From Allodiplogaster sudhausi (lineage: Eukaryota; Nematoda; Chromadorea; Rhabditida; Diplogasteridae), in NCBI GenBank assembly GCA_945643635.1, contig CALZFC010000006.1, positions 11,547,001 to 11,611,000 of the forward strand: a stretch of 64,000 nucleotides of DNA, written 5' to 3'. Position numbers and translations under genes: made by a program. Numbering within the stretch: position 1 is the first letter of the stretch; every line of letters begins with the position of its first letter. Below the pieces are notes generated by a model. That model saw only the letters and a program-made list of their open reading frames with translations, was not told where the DNA came from and did no database searches. Below, piece after piece: positions 51,600-62,916 of the stretch.

Positions 51600-52232
51600 C
51601 TCTTCCCTATCCCCTTTCCCGCTTTCCCTTCCTCTCCTTTCATATTCCCATGCATTCTTTATCTCCTCTCGCTCTATCGCTCTGTTTCTCTTCCTCGTTG
51701 CCTCTCTCTTCTGCCTGGGCGTGTCCTTTCAACCCCAGGAACGCGCCCCAATGGCCCGGCATCCCGGCGTGTGGGAGTGCATACGTACTGTATTGCCTGG
51801 GCATTAGGCATCGTTGGAAAAAGAGAGAGAGAGAGAGAGAAAGAGAGACGGAGAAATGAGTGAAGCTTGCCTGAGGAGATAAATTGTCGTGGAAGCTAGA
51901 AGAAGAATCCCTTTGGATCCTTTGCGTAACGATGTCGGAGTGGAATGAAGAATGGAGTCCGAGTTTGTTTTGGCTGTAGTCCTCCCACCTTAAGATCTCG
52001 TAACGAACTTGCTGGACTCTTCCGATTGAAGAGAAAAAGAGCTGGAGAGTTGGCGAGAGAGAAAGAAAACGCATGAGATTGACAGAGAGATAAAGAGAGA
52101 GAGAGAGAGAGAGAGAGAGAACGCCCTGAATGCCCCTGGCATGCCAGGCTTCCCTTCTAGAAGGGACGTTGTTTTGCTCATGTGCCAGTTTCTTGCCCCC
52201 GTCCTCTCGACGCGTTCTTTACCCACTATTCA

Positions 52233-52281
<49 letters not shown>

Positions 52282-53846
52282 GTCTCTGACTCTTTCTCTC
52301 AACCATCCTTCGACCTCTGCATTTTTCTCTGTTCGTCCTCAGTTCTTCGCCCTCATGGACTCGGACAACAACGATTGCCACTGAGAATGAACCCTGCTAC
52401 TTTCCCAAGTCACATTTCGAATATCGTTTTCTCTTATTGTTCTATTTCAGTTCTTAATTTCACCAATCGAGCATGGTAGTATTCTTAACGCAAGCGGTTT
52501 TTTTTAATTGAAATATATTAGCGATTTGCTCGTGGCCCGACAGCAACTTGAAATTTCAATTTATTGTAGGATTGTTCCTTGATTTATAGGCCTATGTTTG
52601 ATGCTTTCCAGATATGCCTTCCCAGTTGGAAGTGAACAGTGTATATTAGTAGAGCAGCATGCTTATTGTACAGAGTGAGTTAGTTGTTTGCCACAGACAC
52701 CGACAGCATTGAATGGAATCCCAATTCGCTCTCCCGGATCGTTGATACTATCGTCAATTCTTCTTTCTGTCATCCCAGTTGTCATTCCAGTAGTCTTCTC
52801 CACTCCCTCTTTGGCACAAGCTCTAATAGTTTATTTTGACGACTGTCAGCGGGCACAGGAAATCTGCTCCACCACTCATTCATTATGATAAGCCCAAGCA
52901 TTTTCTGCTTTTGTAAAGTATTCAGTTTTGTATTTGATGTTCATGGGCTCATCTCATGCACAGATGGTATTCCAGCTTCCTCCCACTGTGAAAACCGTTC
53001 CAATCCTTTAATTTACTTCCCATCTATGAAAATTGGGAATGGGTTCTCATCCTTTTTTGAATTTCGCGCCGCTCAATCGAGATCAAAGCATTTCTGGAGC
53101 AAAGGCAAGAAGCTGTTTTCGCTTTGTCCTCTTTCCTTAGCCCTTAGCTGTCTTCTGAGCAGGGAACATCGTGTAGACGACGACATTGTTGACGGTACGC
53201 CTGTCCTCTAGAGAGCAACTGAGTGAGAGAGAAAGAGAGAGAGTGAGAGATGGGATGATGATCGAGACCGAGAAAGGCTGTCCTTTTTTCCGCTTTTCCC
53301 TTTCTCTCCCTCTCCTCTCTCTATGAGAAGCAGCGTCCAACAAGTCATTCGAGTCGTTAAGGGTTCTTCGCCTGCTTCCCCCTCCTCTCCTTATCCTACT
53401 GTCCCCTTTCTTCAAGTACGCAAATGCGAAAGGGATGTTCATCCTACTACGATTACCGTTCGGACTGCATCCTAAATGTTGTTGTTGAGAAGGCTATTTG
53501 TGGTTTTTCTTGCTTCGATGACTTTTATTCAATATCGCTTCCTTTACTGGGAATTTATTCATTTGTTAAAGCGCCTCCTTTGTCCCAGTCCAATTCCATT
53601 ACCTGCATTTGCTTTCTCGTTACTCCACGGTCGCCTGCGTTCTCTGTTTGAAAACGCTATTTTTGATGCTCTTTTTTGGCGTCTGCCTGCCTTTCGAAAT
53701 CTGTGATATAGTAAGATGGAGATTAGTTTTTTTATTGTAAAGAAATAGTTATGTTACAACTAAAAAGTACTTACTGACTGGAACGATGCGCATTTTGGAA
53801 CAGCTGCATTTTTTGGTATCCATCTGAAGTGCTGTATCTTTCTCTC

Positions 53847-53885
<39 letters not shown>

Positions 53886-54180
53886 TTCTCTCTCTCTGTC
53901 TGTATCTTTCCTTATCCCTTTCCCTTTCTCTCTCTCCCTCCCTCTCTCTCTCACTCTCTCTCTCTCTCACTCTCTCTCAATCTACCCCCCGCCCTCTCCT
54001 CCTTTTCAACTCAGACTGCGCAGTAATGCCCGAGTACCTTGCTGCTTGGACGACAGTAAACTGTCAACTTCAAACGTGATTACCCGCAGGCCGGCTCACA
54101 CGGTAATAGAGAGAGCCTAATTGTCATCTCTGCCTCGCCTTGTCCCTTGGTCTTCGATGCCGTTCTTGGTCTCTTCTTCC

Positions 54181-54243
<63 letters not shown>

Positions 54244-57047
54244 GATCTTTATTTTTTCCTCCCGTTCACTCTTTCTTATTCTATTCTTTTTCAAAGATCA
54301 GCCCGAGTTCACATGTTAACTTCATAATTTTAATTTACCTTTATTGTACTAATTATCTTATGCCAATTATGCCTGTAGAATGGAGTTGGCCTTAAACTGA
54401 GGCCAAGGGGCAGAAAAGCTCCAATTCTTCAGAACATATGAATCTTTCTTTCTTTTCTCGCTCAATTCCGCTCATTCTCGCTTCGTCTCGTCTCTGCCTT
54501 CTACTGTGGGTTTTCATCCCCTATTCTATTCTATTCTATTCTGTTATTCTTTCATTTATCGCATGCATTTGTGAATGAGAGATACAGAGAGATTGGGATG
54601 GTGAGTGGAATGGAATAATGGAAATAGAGAGGATGAGAGAGACACAGAGGGGGTTGAGATGGTGAGAGAGAGAGAGAGAGAGAGGAGTGAGAGAACAGGA
54701 GATGAACTGACAGTCCAAGCCCCCCCATCCACGCTCTTGTTGTGTGCCCATTTCAAGGCCGTGAATGGCGCGTTCGCAACTTAGTCGAGAAAAGTAGAAG
54801 AAGAAGAAAGGTGAGAAGTGGGGAGAGTAGAGAGAGCGACAAAGATGAAGAGATAAAGAGAAAAAGAGACAAGCAGAGATAGCGAGAGCATGTGAATGGT
54901 TGCCTGTTTTACCATTCCGCTAACTATGCACCATGGGTGAAGGACAAAACGGGACTAGAAGGAGATTGAGAGTGCCAGAACAGATTCTGATTGAAACGAC
55001 AGGCTATTCAGAGGAGTTCTGATACGAGATTTCATTTCCCACCCCCGCTTCTACACAATTCCACTCTCTTTCTTCCTCGTTCTTGAATTCCTTTCTCTCT
55101 TTGTCTTTCAGTAACTCATTGACTATTCATCTGCCATAATTTGATCTTTTGAATTTTTTATGCTTGAAATGTGAATCTTGTGATATTCTAAGGAACGTGA
55201 ATAAGCTTTATCTTTCACAATGTCTATTTCGACACTTTGGATATCACGTGCTCAGTTTGCCCTGCTGCGGAGTGCAAACGTGGTTGAATTACCATTCGCT
55301 CTCGTTTGCACGCGTGTTTTCACTTTCGCGAGTGATGTTTTCCCCCCTTTCTTCTTCTGCTTCGCCTTCCTCTTCGTTCTCTGATGGCTCTTCTCCCCTC
55401 GCTGTCTTGTTTCCCCCTCTCTCCCCTTCGTCCTCTCCTTCTTCGTGTAGTCATCATGAATCTATTTTGCCAGAATCCAACAACGAAGTGTCCCGCAAGA
55501 AAGAAGGCGACGTTACATATCTGTCGCCTCTGCACGAGAAACGGAAGGGCGATGATCCTCTGAGAGGGACGAAGAGGGTGAAGAAGTACACCGAAGATAC
55601 CTTCGACCCCGTCGCGGCAATCCTCGCCGGTCTCGATCCGGAACCCGCAGTGGTCGCAGCCTTCTCTGCTGCTTCCTCCCAACCCGCCGTCCGCCATCCT
55701 GTCTACTCCCACTCCTGCCCTTCTCTTCAGCAGGCTCGAGCTGGAGTTGTGGATGATATGGTTGACATCAACAACCTCCTCTCTGCACAGCCTTATATCA
55801 ACTGGAACATGCTCAACAAATTCTACCCCATGGTTAATTCATATTTTCTATTCAATTTATGAAATTTTTTGAAAACGCGTGGCAGCGCTTAATTTTTAAA
55901 TAATTTCCTCATTTCGAAGCAACCATTTCAAAACAGCCGGTGGGCTAAGTGCTTCTCACTTGGCAATTAGTAATATATGAATGAAGTGAACCTGTTCGAG
56001 GATCGGAAGAGTGCTCATTATGCCTTTTAGTTTACTTGAAGCGTTTCGTTTTCTCTGCCGTGATGTCTTTAAATATCTCACACTGCTGCCTTATACCTTC
56101 TTTGTTTTCTTTCAATGCTTCCGGCGCGAGTCTTACTTCATTCTTTATCGAACTGGCTATGCGTTGTCTAGCAATGTTGCTAATTTTATCCTTCGACGGC
56201 AGTGTTAATATCTCGCTTTACCATGGGCACCAGACCCCGCCCATCTTCTGTATCTCTCCACTCTCTCCTCCCGTTGCACTCTTATCGTAGGAGCTTCAGA
56301 AAGTCTCACGCCACCCCTGGCTAGACGTGTTGTTTGAAGGAGAAGAGAATGTGCGAGTTAGGTCCTCGAGAAAGCTCGCTCTCGGTGTCAGCCTATCCCC
56401 TTCACGTCCATGATCCCCTTCCCCCCTTCTGGTTCCCCCTAGACCCCTCGCTACCCTCGACCTCCTCCTACGGGTACATGGATGACACCCTCGATTCCCC
56501 TGATGTTCTCTTCCACTCCGACTTCCCCCATCTCTACGGCATCTATGAATGGTGGCCACCTGCTCCTCCAGATAACATTAACCGCCATGGAGGTCTGCCG
56601 CGTTTGGTTAGTCCTGGCGTAACGGGCATCTGACCTGTTGTCTGTCCCGTTCTACTTCCTGAAAGTCATCACAGGGAACATCTTCTTCTTGATCGTTGCA
56701 TGGTTGTGGTGTCCCAGTTGTGTTCGTTTTCATCTCATCTTATTTCTCCCTGCTTTCCCTACCTTCTCCCTCCTACTCACTTTCTCCTCCCCACTCCTCC
56801 GTGCCTGGTTGTCTCCACGCTCTCCTGACATAGTCTGTGAATTGCTCTCTAAGGCAGTCTGACCTATCTGGATCTTTCCGTGCTTCCTTCATGGAGTAGT
56901 AAGTGGAGAGTAGTGAATGAGTGGAGTGGACGGAGCTCATCTCTAACTAGTAAAGAACTCTCCGGCCGTACCTAAGTAGGCCATGAGGAAGAGGCTGCTT
57001 GGCTCGACCAACTAAACTATCCCATTCTCTTCCACTCTTCTTCACCA

Positions 57048-57078
<31 letters not shown>

Positions 57079-57528
57079 ATCTCTCTCTCTTGAGCTGTCG
57101 CAGGCGATAGGCTCAATCATCTTGGACGAGTAGCGCAGACTCAGCAATAGGAACGCCTTGACCGGGGTGGGGGAGCCTTCTCTGTGGAATCTCCTTGAGA
57201 CGCAAACAACTATGTGTCAGCCACGGACTTCAGAGAAAACTTCTGGAAGATTGTAAAAAAAAGCATTCTCATTGAGAATTGTCACTCCTTGTGATATAAA
57301 GTGCGCGGAGTTTCGATTGGCAGGGGCAATAATACCTTTGTCACTTGACTGTTGCCCTCTCACTCCCTTTTCCTCTCTCTTTCTCTCTGTTTCTCTATCA
57401 TTCTCTATCTCTATATCTTTTCGTATAATCGCTAATTGAGACCTGGATGTGGACTTCCAGGAATGTGCTATGGGGAGAAGTCTGCAACAGGAAAGCTACA
57501 TGGGAAAGCTCGCCTAAGATTGTAGCAT

Positions 57529-57570
<42 letters not shown>

Positions 57571-58029
57571 AGAGAAGTGGTAAGCTGGAGAGATGGGTTG
57601 CTTGTATGCATGGAAGTCGAAAGAGTGCAGCTGACGACACTAGCTGTTGGGATGTGGAGAAGCAGGAAAACAAAACTGGCGTAGCGCGGCTGTTATGGTA
57701 GTTGATAAGTGTGACGAAAACAAATATTAGCAAGCTTTCAGTTTTACTGCTAGGGGAGTTCTAAACGAATGAAAGTTCTGAAAAGTAGAACAAACCTGGC
57801 AAATCTAAAAAAAAAAGAAGCAACTATGTAAAAAAAAAACGACTCGGTGATTAGGCAATCTGTTAGGAAAAAGTTGACTAGACGCTTATAATTGATGGTT
57901 GCAGCCTCAAATGAGCACGCCGGAGGACCCGGTGATCCACTCACCGCCCTCCCTCAGACCACCCGTGCTCGGTGGCAGTCCCAGCACTCTCGCCGCCGCG
58001 CTCTCCCAGACATCGCCGCTTGGTTCGAC

Positions 58030-58077
<48 letters not shown>

Positions 58078-61000
58078 GCTCTCTTCTCAGAACTTTTCTT
58101 CATGTCCTTCTTTTGGTAGCAACTGTTTATATACAACTGTGTTATGAGTTATGCGAGAGATCGTTTTAGGGTACGGGCAATCTCCGGTGGGCTGTGAAAA
58201 CGGCCGCCCCAGCTGCGATTCCCCCGGTTCTGCCACTGATGGCGGCGGTGACATGGTACGAATTCTTAGAAAAAGAAAATATAGTTGGCTTTTTCACTTA
58301 TCAGCTGCCATATGCCTTCAGTTTTTCGTATTCACATGATGAATGGGAAAGAAGTTGTCTTGTGCTTATGATCTTAAATGAAACAACATTATGCGGGCGC
58401 AGATGTTTTCTGCTCGCGGCAGAAGTGTGCAAAACATTCCTTTCGGAGAAAGGAAATGAATCAAGAGATGGTCGATTACTGGATTTCTTTCAAAACTTAT
58501 TGTCTTGAAGAATAGGAAAGTATGGCAATAGAAATGTTGGTTATGAATAAGAAATGGTAGTTGTCCAGGACGGCCGCCGTCGCCAGAAGACATGTCGAGT
58601 GTGCGGAGACCACGCCACCGGCTACAACTTCAATGTCATCACTTGCGAATCCTGCAAAGCCTTCTTCCGTCGCAATGCCCTCAGGCCTAAGGTCCGCTCT
58701 ACAGGATCATCTCTCTCCTTTCCTCGTCTCTCCTTTCCACTTCTCTTTCACTCTCACCCCCACCTTATATTTAGAAAGAGTAGTGTCTCCTCCTCACTAC
58801 AGAAACCATAATGCTATTTGGAATGAAAGACTAAGCGTCCGCTAATTCTGTTATATATAGCTGAAACCCCAAACATGATCATCCCTTCCACCTGAAGTGT
58901 GCTGAGATACTTAAGATGCAATAACTCCTCTCGTTTCATGGTGCACAGGATTTCAAGTGCCCCTACTCGGACGACTGCGAGATCAATGCAGTGTCCCGTC
59001 GCTTCTGCCAGAAGTGTCGTCTTCGGAAGTGTTTCGCAGTGGGAATGAAGAAGGAGTGGATCCTCAACGAGGAACAGGTATTATTCTCTACTCTGATTCT
59101 AGCCATCTCCAGGTGCTCTCTCTTTCGGCTTTAGTACGCAATAACGTTAGGAAATGGACATTCTGGCTCTTCGAACTTGGAGTTGTTGAAATGGGAAGTG
59201 TGTTCTTTTGCGAATACACAGAAAGATCTAGAAGTTTCCTCCATCTTCCCCGGATAAAAAAGATTATTCTGCCAGTTGCTAACTGTGGTTGTGGTTGCAG
59301 CTTCGACGGAGGAAGAACTCTCGCCTGAACAACCTGGCGAACCAGCAGAGACAGCGCCACTCGCATTCCCACCAGCACTCCCATCAGATGCACTCCGCCT
59401 CCGTCTCATCCAAGTCCAGCGTCTCCTCTCCCGTCTCCATTCTCACTTCCCCCGATATGCAGGTCAGAGTGGAGAGGACTAGAGATGAAGAGAGTGATAG
59501 AGAGAGGGTAGAGAGAGAGAGAGAGAGAGTGCCTTTCCATTTGCAGATGCATTCTCCTGCCGGCAGACACATCCCTCCGATTCTTTCCCCTCCTGGACAT
59601 CATGGAGGGGTCAGTTTAAAGTATTCGTCAACGCTTGCCCATAAATATTTTCTTGATTTTTTTTCTTGAAGGAACGGCAAAAGAGTGTTTCTATTCTTTT
59701 AAGTTTCCTCTGCTGTCTCCGACAGACTCTTCCACTTCCGACTCTCCACCGGGCCGGCTTGGTTCCCTTCAATGCCAGCCAAGCCCAGACGCTGTCAGAT
59801 TGCCATTCCCCGTGTTTTCTCTGTTCATGGCAGTAGTTGGCACCTTGAGCCTTGATGGGATGAATTCTCATCCTCCCGTTGCCCTGTTGAGGTGTGCCTT
59901 CTTCAGTACGAGTCGAACATGATGATGCAGCAGAGACTTGCCGCGGCCACTCGCGCCGCCGCAGCCGCCACGGCGTCCACTCCTCAGCCAGCCGCCGGCC
60001 TCCCTCGACCCTCTCCTAGAGTCGCCGTCGACCATGTGCGCAACCAGGTCAGAGAGAGCGATTAGGACAGAAAAAAGGAGAGAGAGAGAGAGAAGGTCAC
60101 TGATATCAGAGATAAGCTGATATTCTCTTATTTCTAGAGATGTACTATACCTAGCCCGGAAACGGGAAAGTGCCTATGACGGAAACCCTTAGACCCGGAG
60201 ATTTATCATGTCATCTTGTGTTTCATCCCCCTTGGATAGGCTTGAAGATGGATTAGTGGAGACTAAAAGCTCGTTTCCCCAGTCTTCTTCTTCTGGTTTC
60301 GCGAGAAGTCTTCATTTCCTCTATCATGATGTGCCTTCATCACTCAAATATTCTAGGAACAGCCATTTAGAAGATGGAGTGCTACACTATGCGACCTATT
60401 TTGTGATTTGTGCCTCGTTGACTTGCCTTTTGCAAGTGTTTTAGGCGTCCTATTTTAAGGACCTCAGTTAAGTATGTGGAGGTATCCTAGGAGATGCAGG
60501 CATTCAGGACCACATCATTTTTTTCCTTTCTCTTCTCTTTTTGCCCAACAAAACCAGCAATGCGAAAAGCAGACATGTTTATGCAAAGGTTTTCGTCGGG
60601 TATGACACTGCTACAATTTTGTGCGAGATGGAATGCTCAGTCACATGCAACATTTTAATCATTTTAAAGGAAAAGTATGAAGCTTGGACCCTTTGCTAGC
60701 AACAATATTACAGATTTATACGTGGGATCGAAATAACTGAATATGAGTAACTTGAGGTGATAATGTCGATGGACGAGTATCAAAATCTGATCCATCTGGC
60801 CAGCACCACTTCCACTCTCTCTCCACCCGGAGTTGGCATGCCAGTTTCTTCTGCGGCTCCCACGTCTCCTGAATATAAACCGTGAGTAATCAACCACTCT
60901 GATTCCTAAGATCTCCATTTCTTTTGCTGCAACAGAAACCTTTTTCTTTCCAGGAATATCTTCTCTCCGAGTGCGCTTGCGCAGATCTCGAATGCTGGAT

Positions 61001-62049
61001 CGGGTGGTTCGTTTTCTTAACGAAGCTTTCGTATTTTATAAACAAGAGCTAGAAGTACAGTATTCCATTGCTGTATTCCGTACGGGACCCGTAATGACCG
61101 TAACCTAGCAGGAGTGCCCTTCTCGCTGGCGTCATCAATGGTCGGCAGCATGGAGAATGGAGGGGGGCTGGCGGGGCTGAAGGCGGACATGGAAGAGAAG
61201 CTGAAGAACTACGTCAGTTCCACCGTCTCCGATGAGATGGAACTCGACTCGTCTCCCTCCGCTTCTCTCTTCGCCATTACACGCGGACGCTCTCTCCATG
61301 TTCGTCCTCCTTCAGGGCGACTAGAGTAGACAGCACCGCGAGAGATGAAGAGAGCGGAGGGGGCAGAGAGGGAGAGAGAGATGAGAGATGAAGAGTGCGG
61401 AGGGGCAGAGAGGGAGAGAGAGATGAGAGATGAAGAGTGCGGAGGGGCAGAGAGGGAGAGAGAGATGAAGAGTGCGGAGGGGCAGAGAGGGAGAGAGAGA
61501 AGAGAACGGAGGGGCAGAGAGGGAGAGAAAGACTGAAAGAGAGAGGTAGAGTGAGGAGAGTCTTCCTTTCAGGATCATATGGGCAACGTTGGCAGACCGA
61601 CGAAGGCGTGCTTTGAGCTGAATCCTGAGGAGCTGAGATCGCTTGATGAGGTTTGTAATGATTAATAGTAGAGTTAGCATAAATTAGGCAATTTATTGTT
61701 TAAAAAATGTCATTCAGACCTTTTTTGATGAATTGCAGGTTCGCGAAGCCTTCATCGGAATGAACGAGCCCATTGACAGCGGCAGACAACGAGAAGCATT
61801 CATGAAGGCAGACAAGACACCCGCAGATATCATGAACATCATGGACATCACCATGAGGAGACTCGTCAAGATGTCCAAGAAGCTGGGGGCATTCAACGAG
61901 CTCAGCCACGAGGGCAAGTTCAACCTCCTCAAGGGGGGCATGGTCGAGCTGCTCACCATGAGGGGCGTCTCCCGCTTCGATTCCATGAACAAGTCCTGGA
62001 AGTCTCCTGTCGTGCCATCGCAGTATCAGGCAAGGAGGCGAAGGAGAAC

Positions 62050-62085
<36 letters not shown>

Positions 62086-62916
62086 GAGAGAGAGATTAGA
62101 GAGAGAGAGAAGAGAGAGGGAGACAGAACTAGAGAATATCTGACATGAGTAAGAGAGGGAGGGAGAGAGAAAGAGTGAGGAACTAACAGCTGTAACTCCT
62201 TCAAATGCAGGTCTCTATCAACATGTTCGACCAGCTAAACATGAGCAATCGCGAGTCGCAGAAAGCTCGCTTCCTTGAGTGCGTTTTTTTCATATATTAT
62301 CCTTTTCGGTTATTCCACATTTAATGATGGTTGTTATTTTTTTTAATCAGTATTATTATTTATTCTTAAATTAATCTCTTCAGCTTCGTGGCTGCGATCG
62401 CAGAGGAAGTTCGCACCAACGAGGTTGCCATGCAGCTTCTCCTCCTGGTCGTCCTCTTCTCTCAACGAGATTCAATCACTTCCATCGGAGACCAAGAACT
62501 CATCCGCAAGCACAACCAGGACTACTCCAGTCTGCTCTCCCGGTATGACCTGGCTATTTCTCTCTTCTCTTTTTTTTGCATTCTTTCGATGGCTTTCTCT
62601 CATCACCTCTCTCTCTCTCTTCATCTCCTCGTCTCCCTTCCATCTCTCTCTCTCTCTCTTCTCTCTCTTCATCTCCTCGTCTCCCTTCCATCTCTCTCTC
62701 ACGTCCCTTGTTTCTTTCTCTCCGTTCTATCTCTCTCCCCTCTTCAGCTACCTTGGTTCTCTGTACGGTGAGGATGCCCACAAGTTCACTGGCCGGATAC
62801 CGTATGCCCTTGGTTTGCTGCGTGAGATAGCAGCTAACTCAGTGTCCCTGTTCATGGGAACAGTCCGGTCGGAGGAGGCGGAGCCTCTTCCTCGCGAGTT
62901 CTTCAAGACGGAGTAG
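43185..62916 (+). CDS. daf-12: DAF-12-type steroid (dafachronic-acid-class) nuclear receptor
   Basis: Exons: 43185-43307, 43512-43604, 57905-58022, 58170-58247, 58561-58691, 58949-59077, 59301-59462, 59547-59609, 59726-59761, 59907-60047, 60757-60881, 60954-61003, 61112-61299, 61573-61650, 61739-62029 (GC donor), 62211-62278, 62384-62542 and 62748-62916. The first two end in SEDEE and splice in phase into [15 protein letters not shown], as in C. elegans DAF-12; the start codon exon further 5' is not found. The DNA-binding domain starts [18 protein letters not shown] with P-box ESCKA; its second zinc module contains [13 protein letters not shown], then the T-box [12 protein letters not shown] long Ser/Ala/Pro/His-rich hinge follows, then the ligand-binding domain ([36 protein letters not shown]) ending [10 protein letters not shown]. 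From PQMSTP to the stop is 661 residues. The family member in C. elegans is a nuclear, ligand-regulated transcription factor for dauer and developmental timing. The acceptor before the DBD exon is ambiguous (58552 or 58561). The intron 43605-57904 is 14.3 kb. Confidence 0.95.
46776..46875. repeat. 49-bp direct duplication
   Basis: The word TGCACTCTTCC..CTCTCAACAACACTCTCC occurs at 46776 and again 49 bp later, in a CT-rich part of the daf-12 intron. Confidence 0.75.
48332..48502 (+). CDS. Candidate alternative first or cassette exon of daf-12
   Basis: An ATG opens a 57-codon exon that ends in phase 0 at a GTTAGT donor. The translation begins [20 protein letters not shown], is Ser-rich in the middle and ends [12 protein letters not shown]. 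The donor phase fits the daf-12 exon at 57905. It also fits a short terminal-exon-like piece at about 52340 ([13 protein letters not shown] then stop), so this could instead be a small separate transcript. Confidence 0.5.
55335..55832 (+). CDS. Candidate alternative first exon of daf-12, with basic NLS-like segment
   Basis: This is a 166-codon stretch from ATG to a phase-0 donor GTTAAT. It starts [15 protein letters not shown], has a basic run ([13 protein letters not shown]) and ends [13 protein letters not shown]. Codons are strongly C-ending. An internal acceptor (TCGTGTAG at about 55449) could give a shorter cassette form. Its phase fits 57905. Membership in daf-12 is inferred from phase, strand and position. 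Confidence 0.55.
56349..56606 (+). CDS. Candidate alternative first or cassette exon of daf-12, Pro/Asp/Tyr-rich
   Basis: Eighty-six codons run from ATG to a phase-0 donor GTTAGT. The sequence has [20 protein letters not shown] and [14 protein letters not shown] and is rich in Pro, Asp and aromatic residues, like an activation domain. A TTTGAAG acceptor just upstream would also allow use as a phase-0 internal exon after 55335-55832. It lies 1.3 kb before the constitutive exon at 57905. Confidence 0.6.
61362..61530. repeat. 42-bp purine-rich tandem repeat in a daf-12 LBD-side intron
   Basis: The units carry AGTGCGGAGGGGCAGAGAGG; successive copies start 42 bp apart, the later ones shortened to about 35 bp. 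The array lies in the 273-bp intron 61300-61572 and is GA-rich on the sense strand, against the more common CT orientation. Confidence 0.8.
62600..62705. repeat. Direct duplication in last daf-12 intron
   Basis: CTTCATCTCCTCGTCTCCCT followed by TCCATCTCTCTC occurs twice about 50 bp apart within the CT-rich final intron (62543-62747). Confidence 0.75.

Larger units (their letters stand above)
43605..57904 (+). other. 14.3-kb daf-12 intron with possible internal promoters
   Basis: Most of it is CT-rich on the sense strand, with tracts near 44110, 44940, 49070, 51560, 52240, 53860, 54180 and 57050, plus GA tracts near 46120, 51820, 52090 and 54660. Three well-formed coding exons (48332, 55335, 56349) lie in it and are listed separately. 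A 49-bp duplication sits at about 46776-46870. Other frames are mostly repeat translations. Confidence 0.55.
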
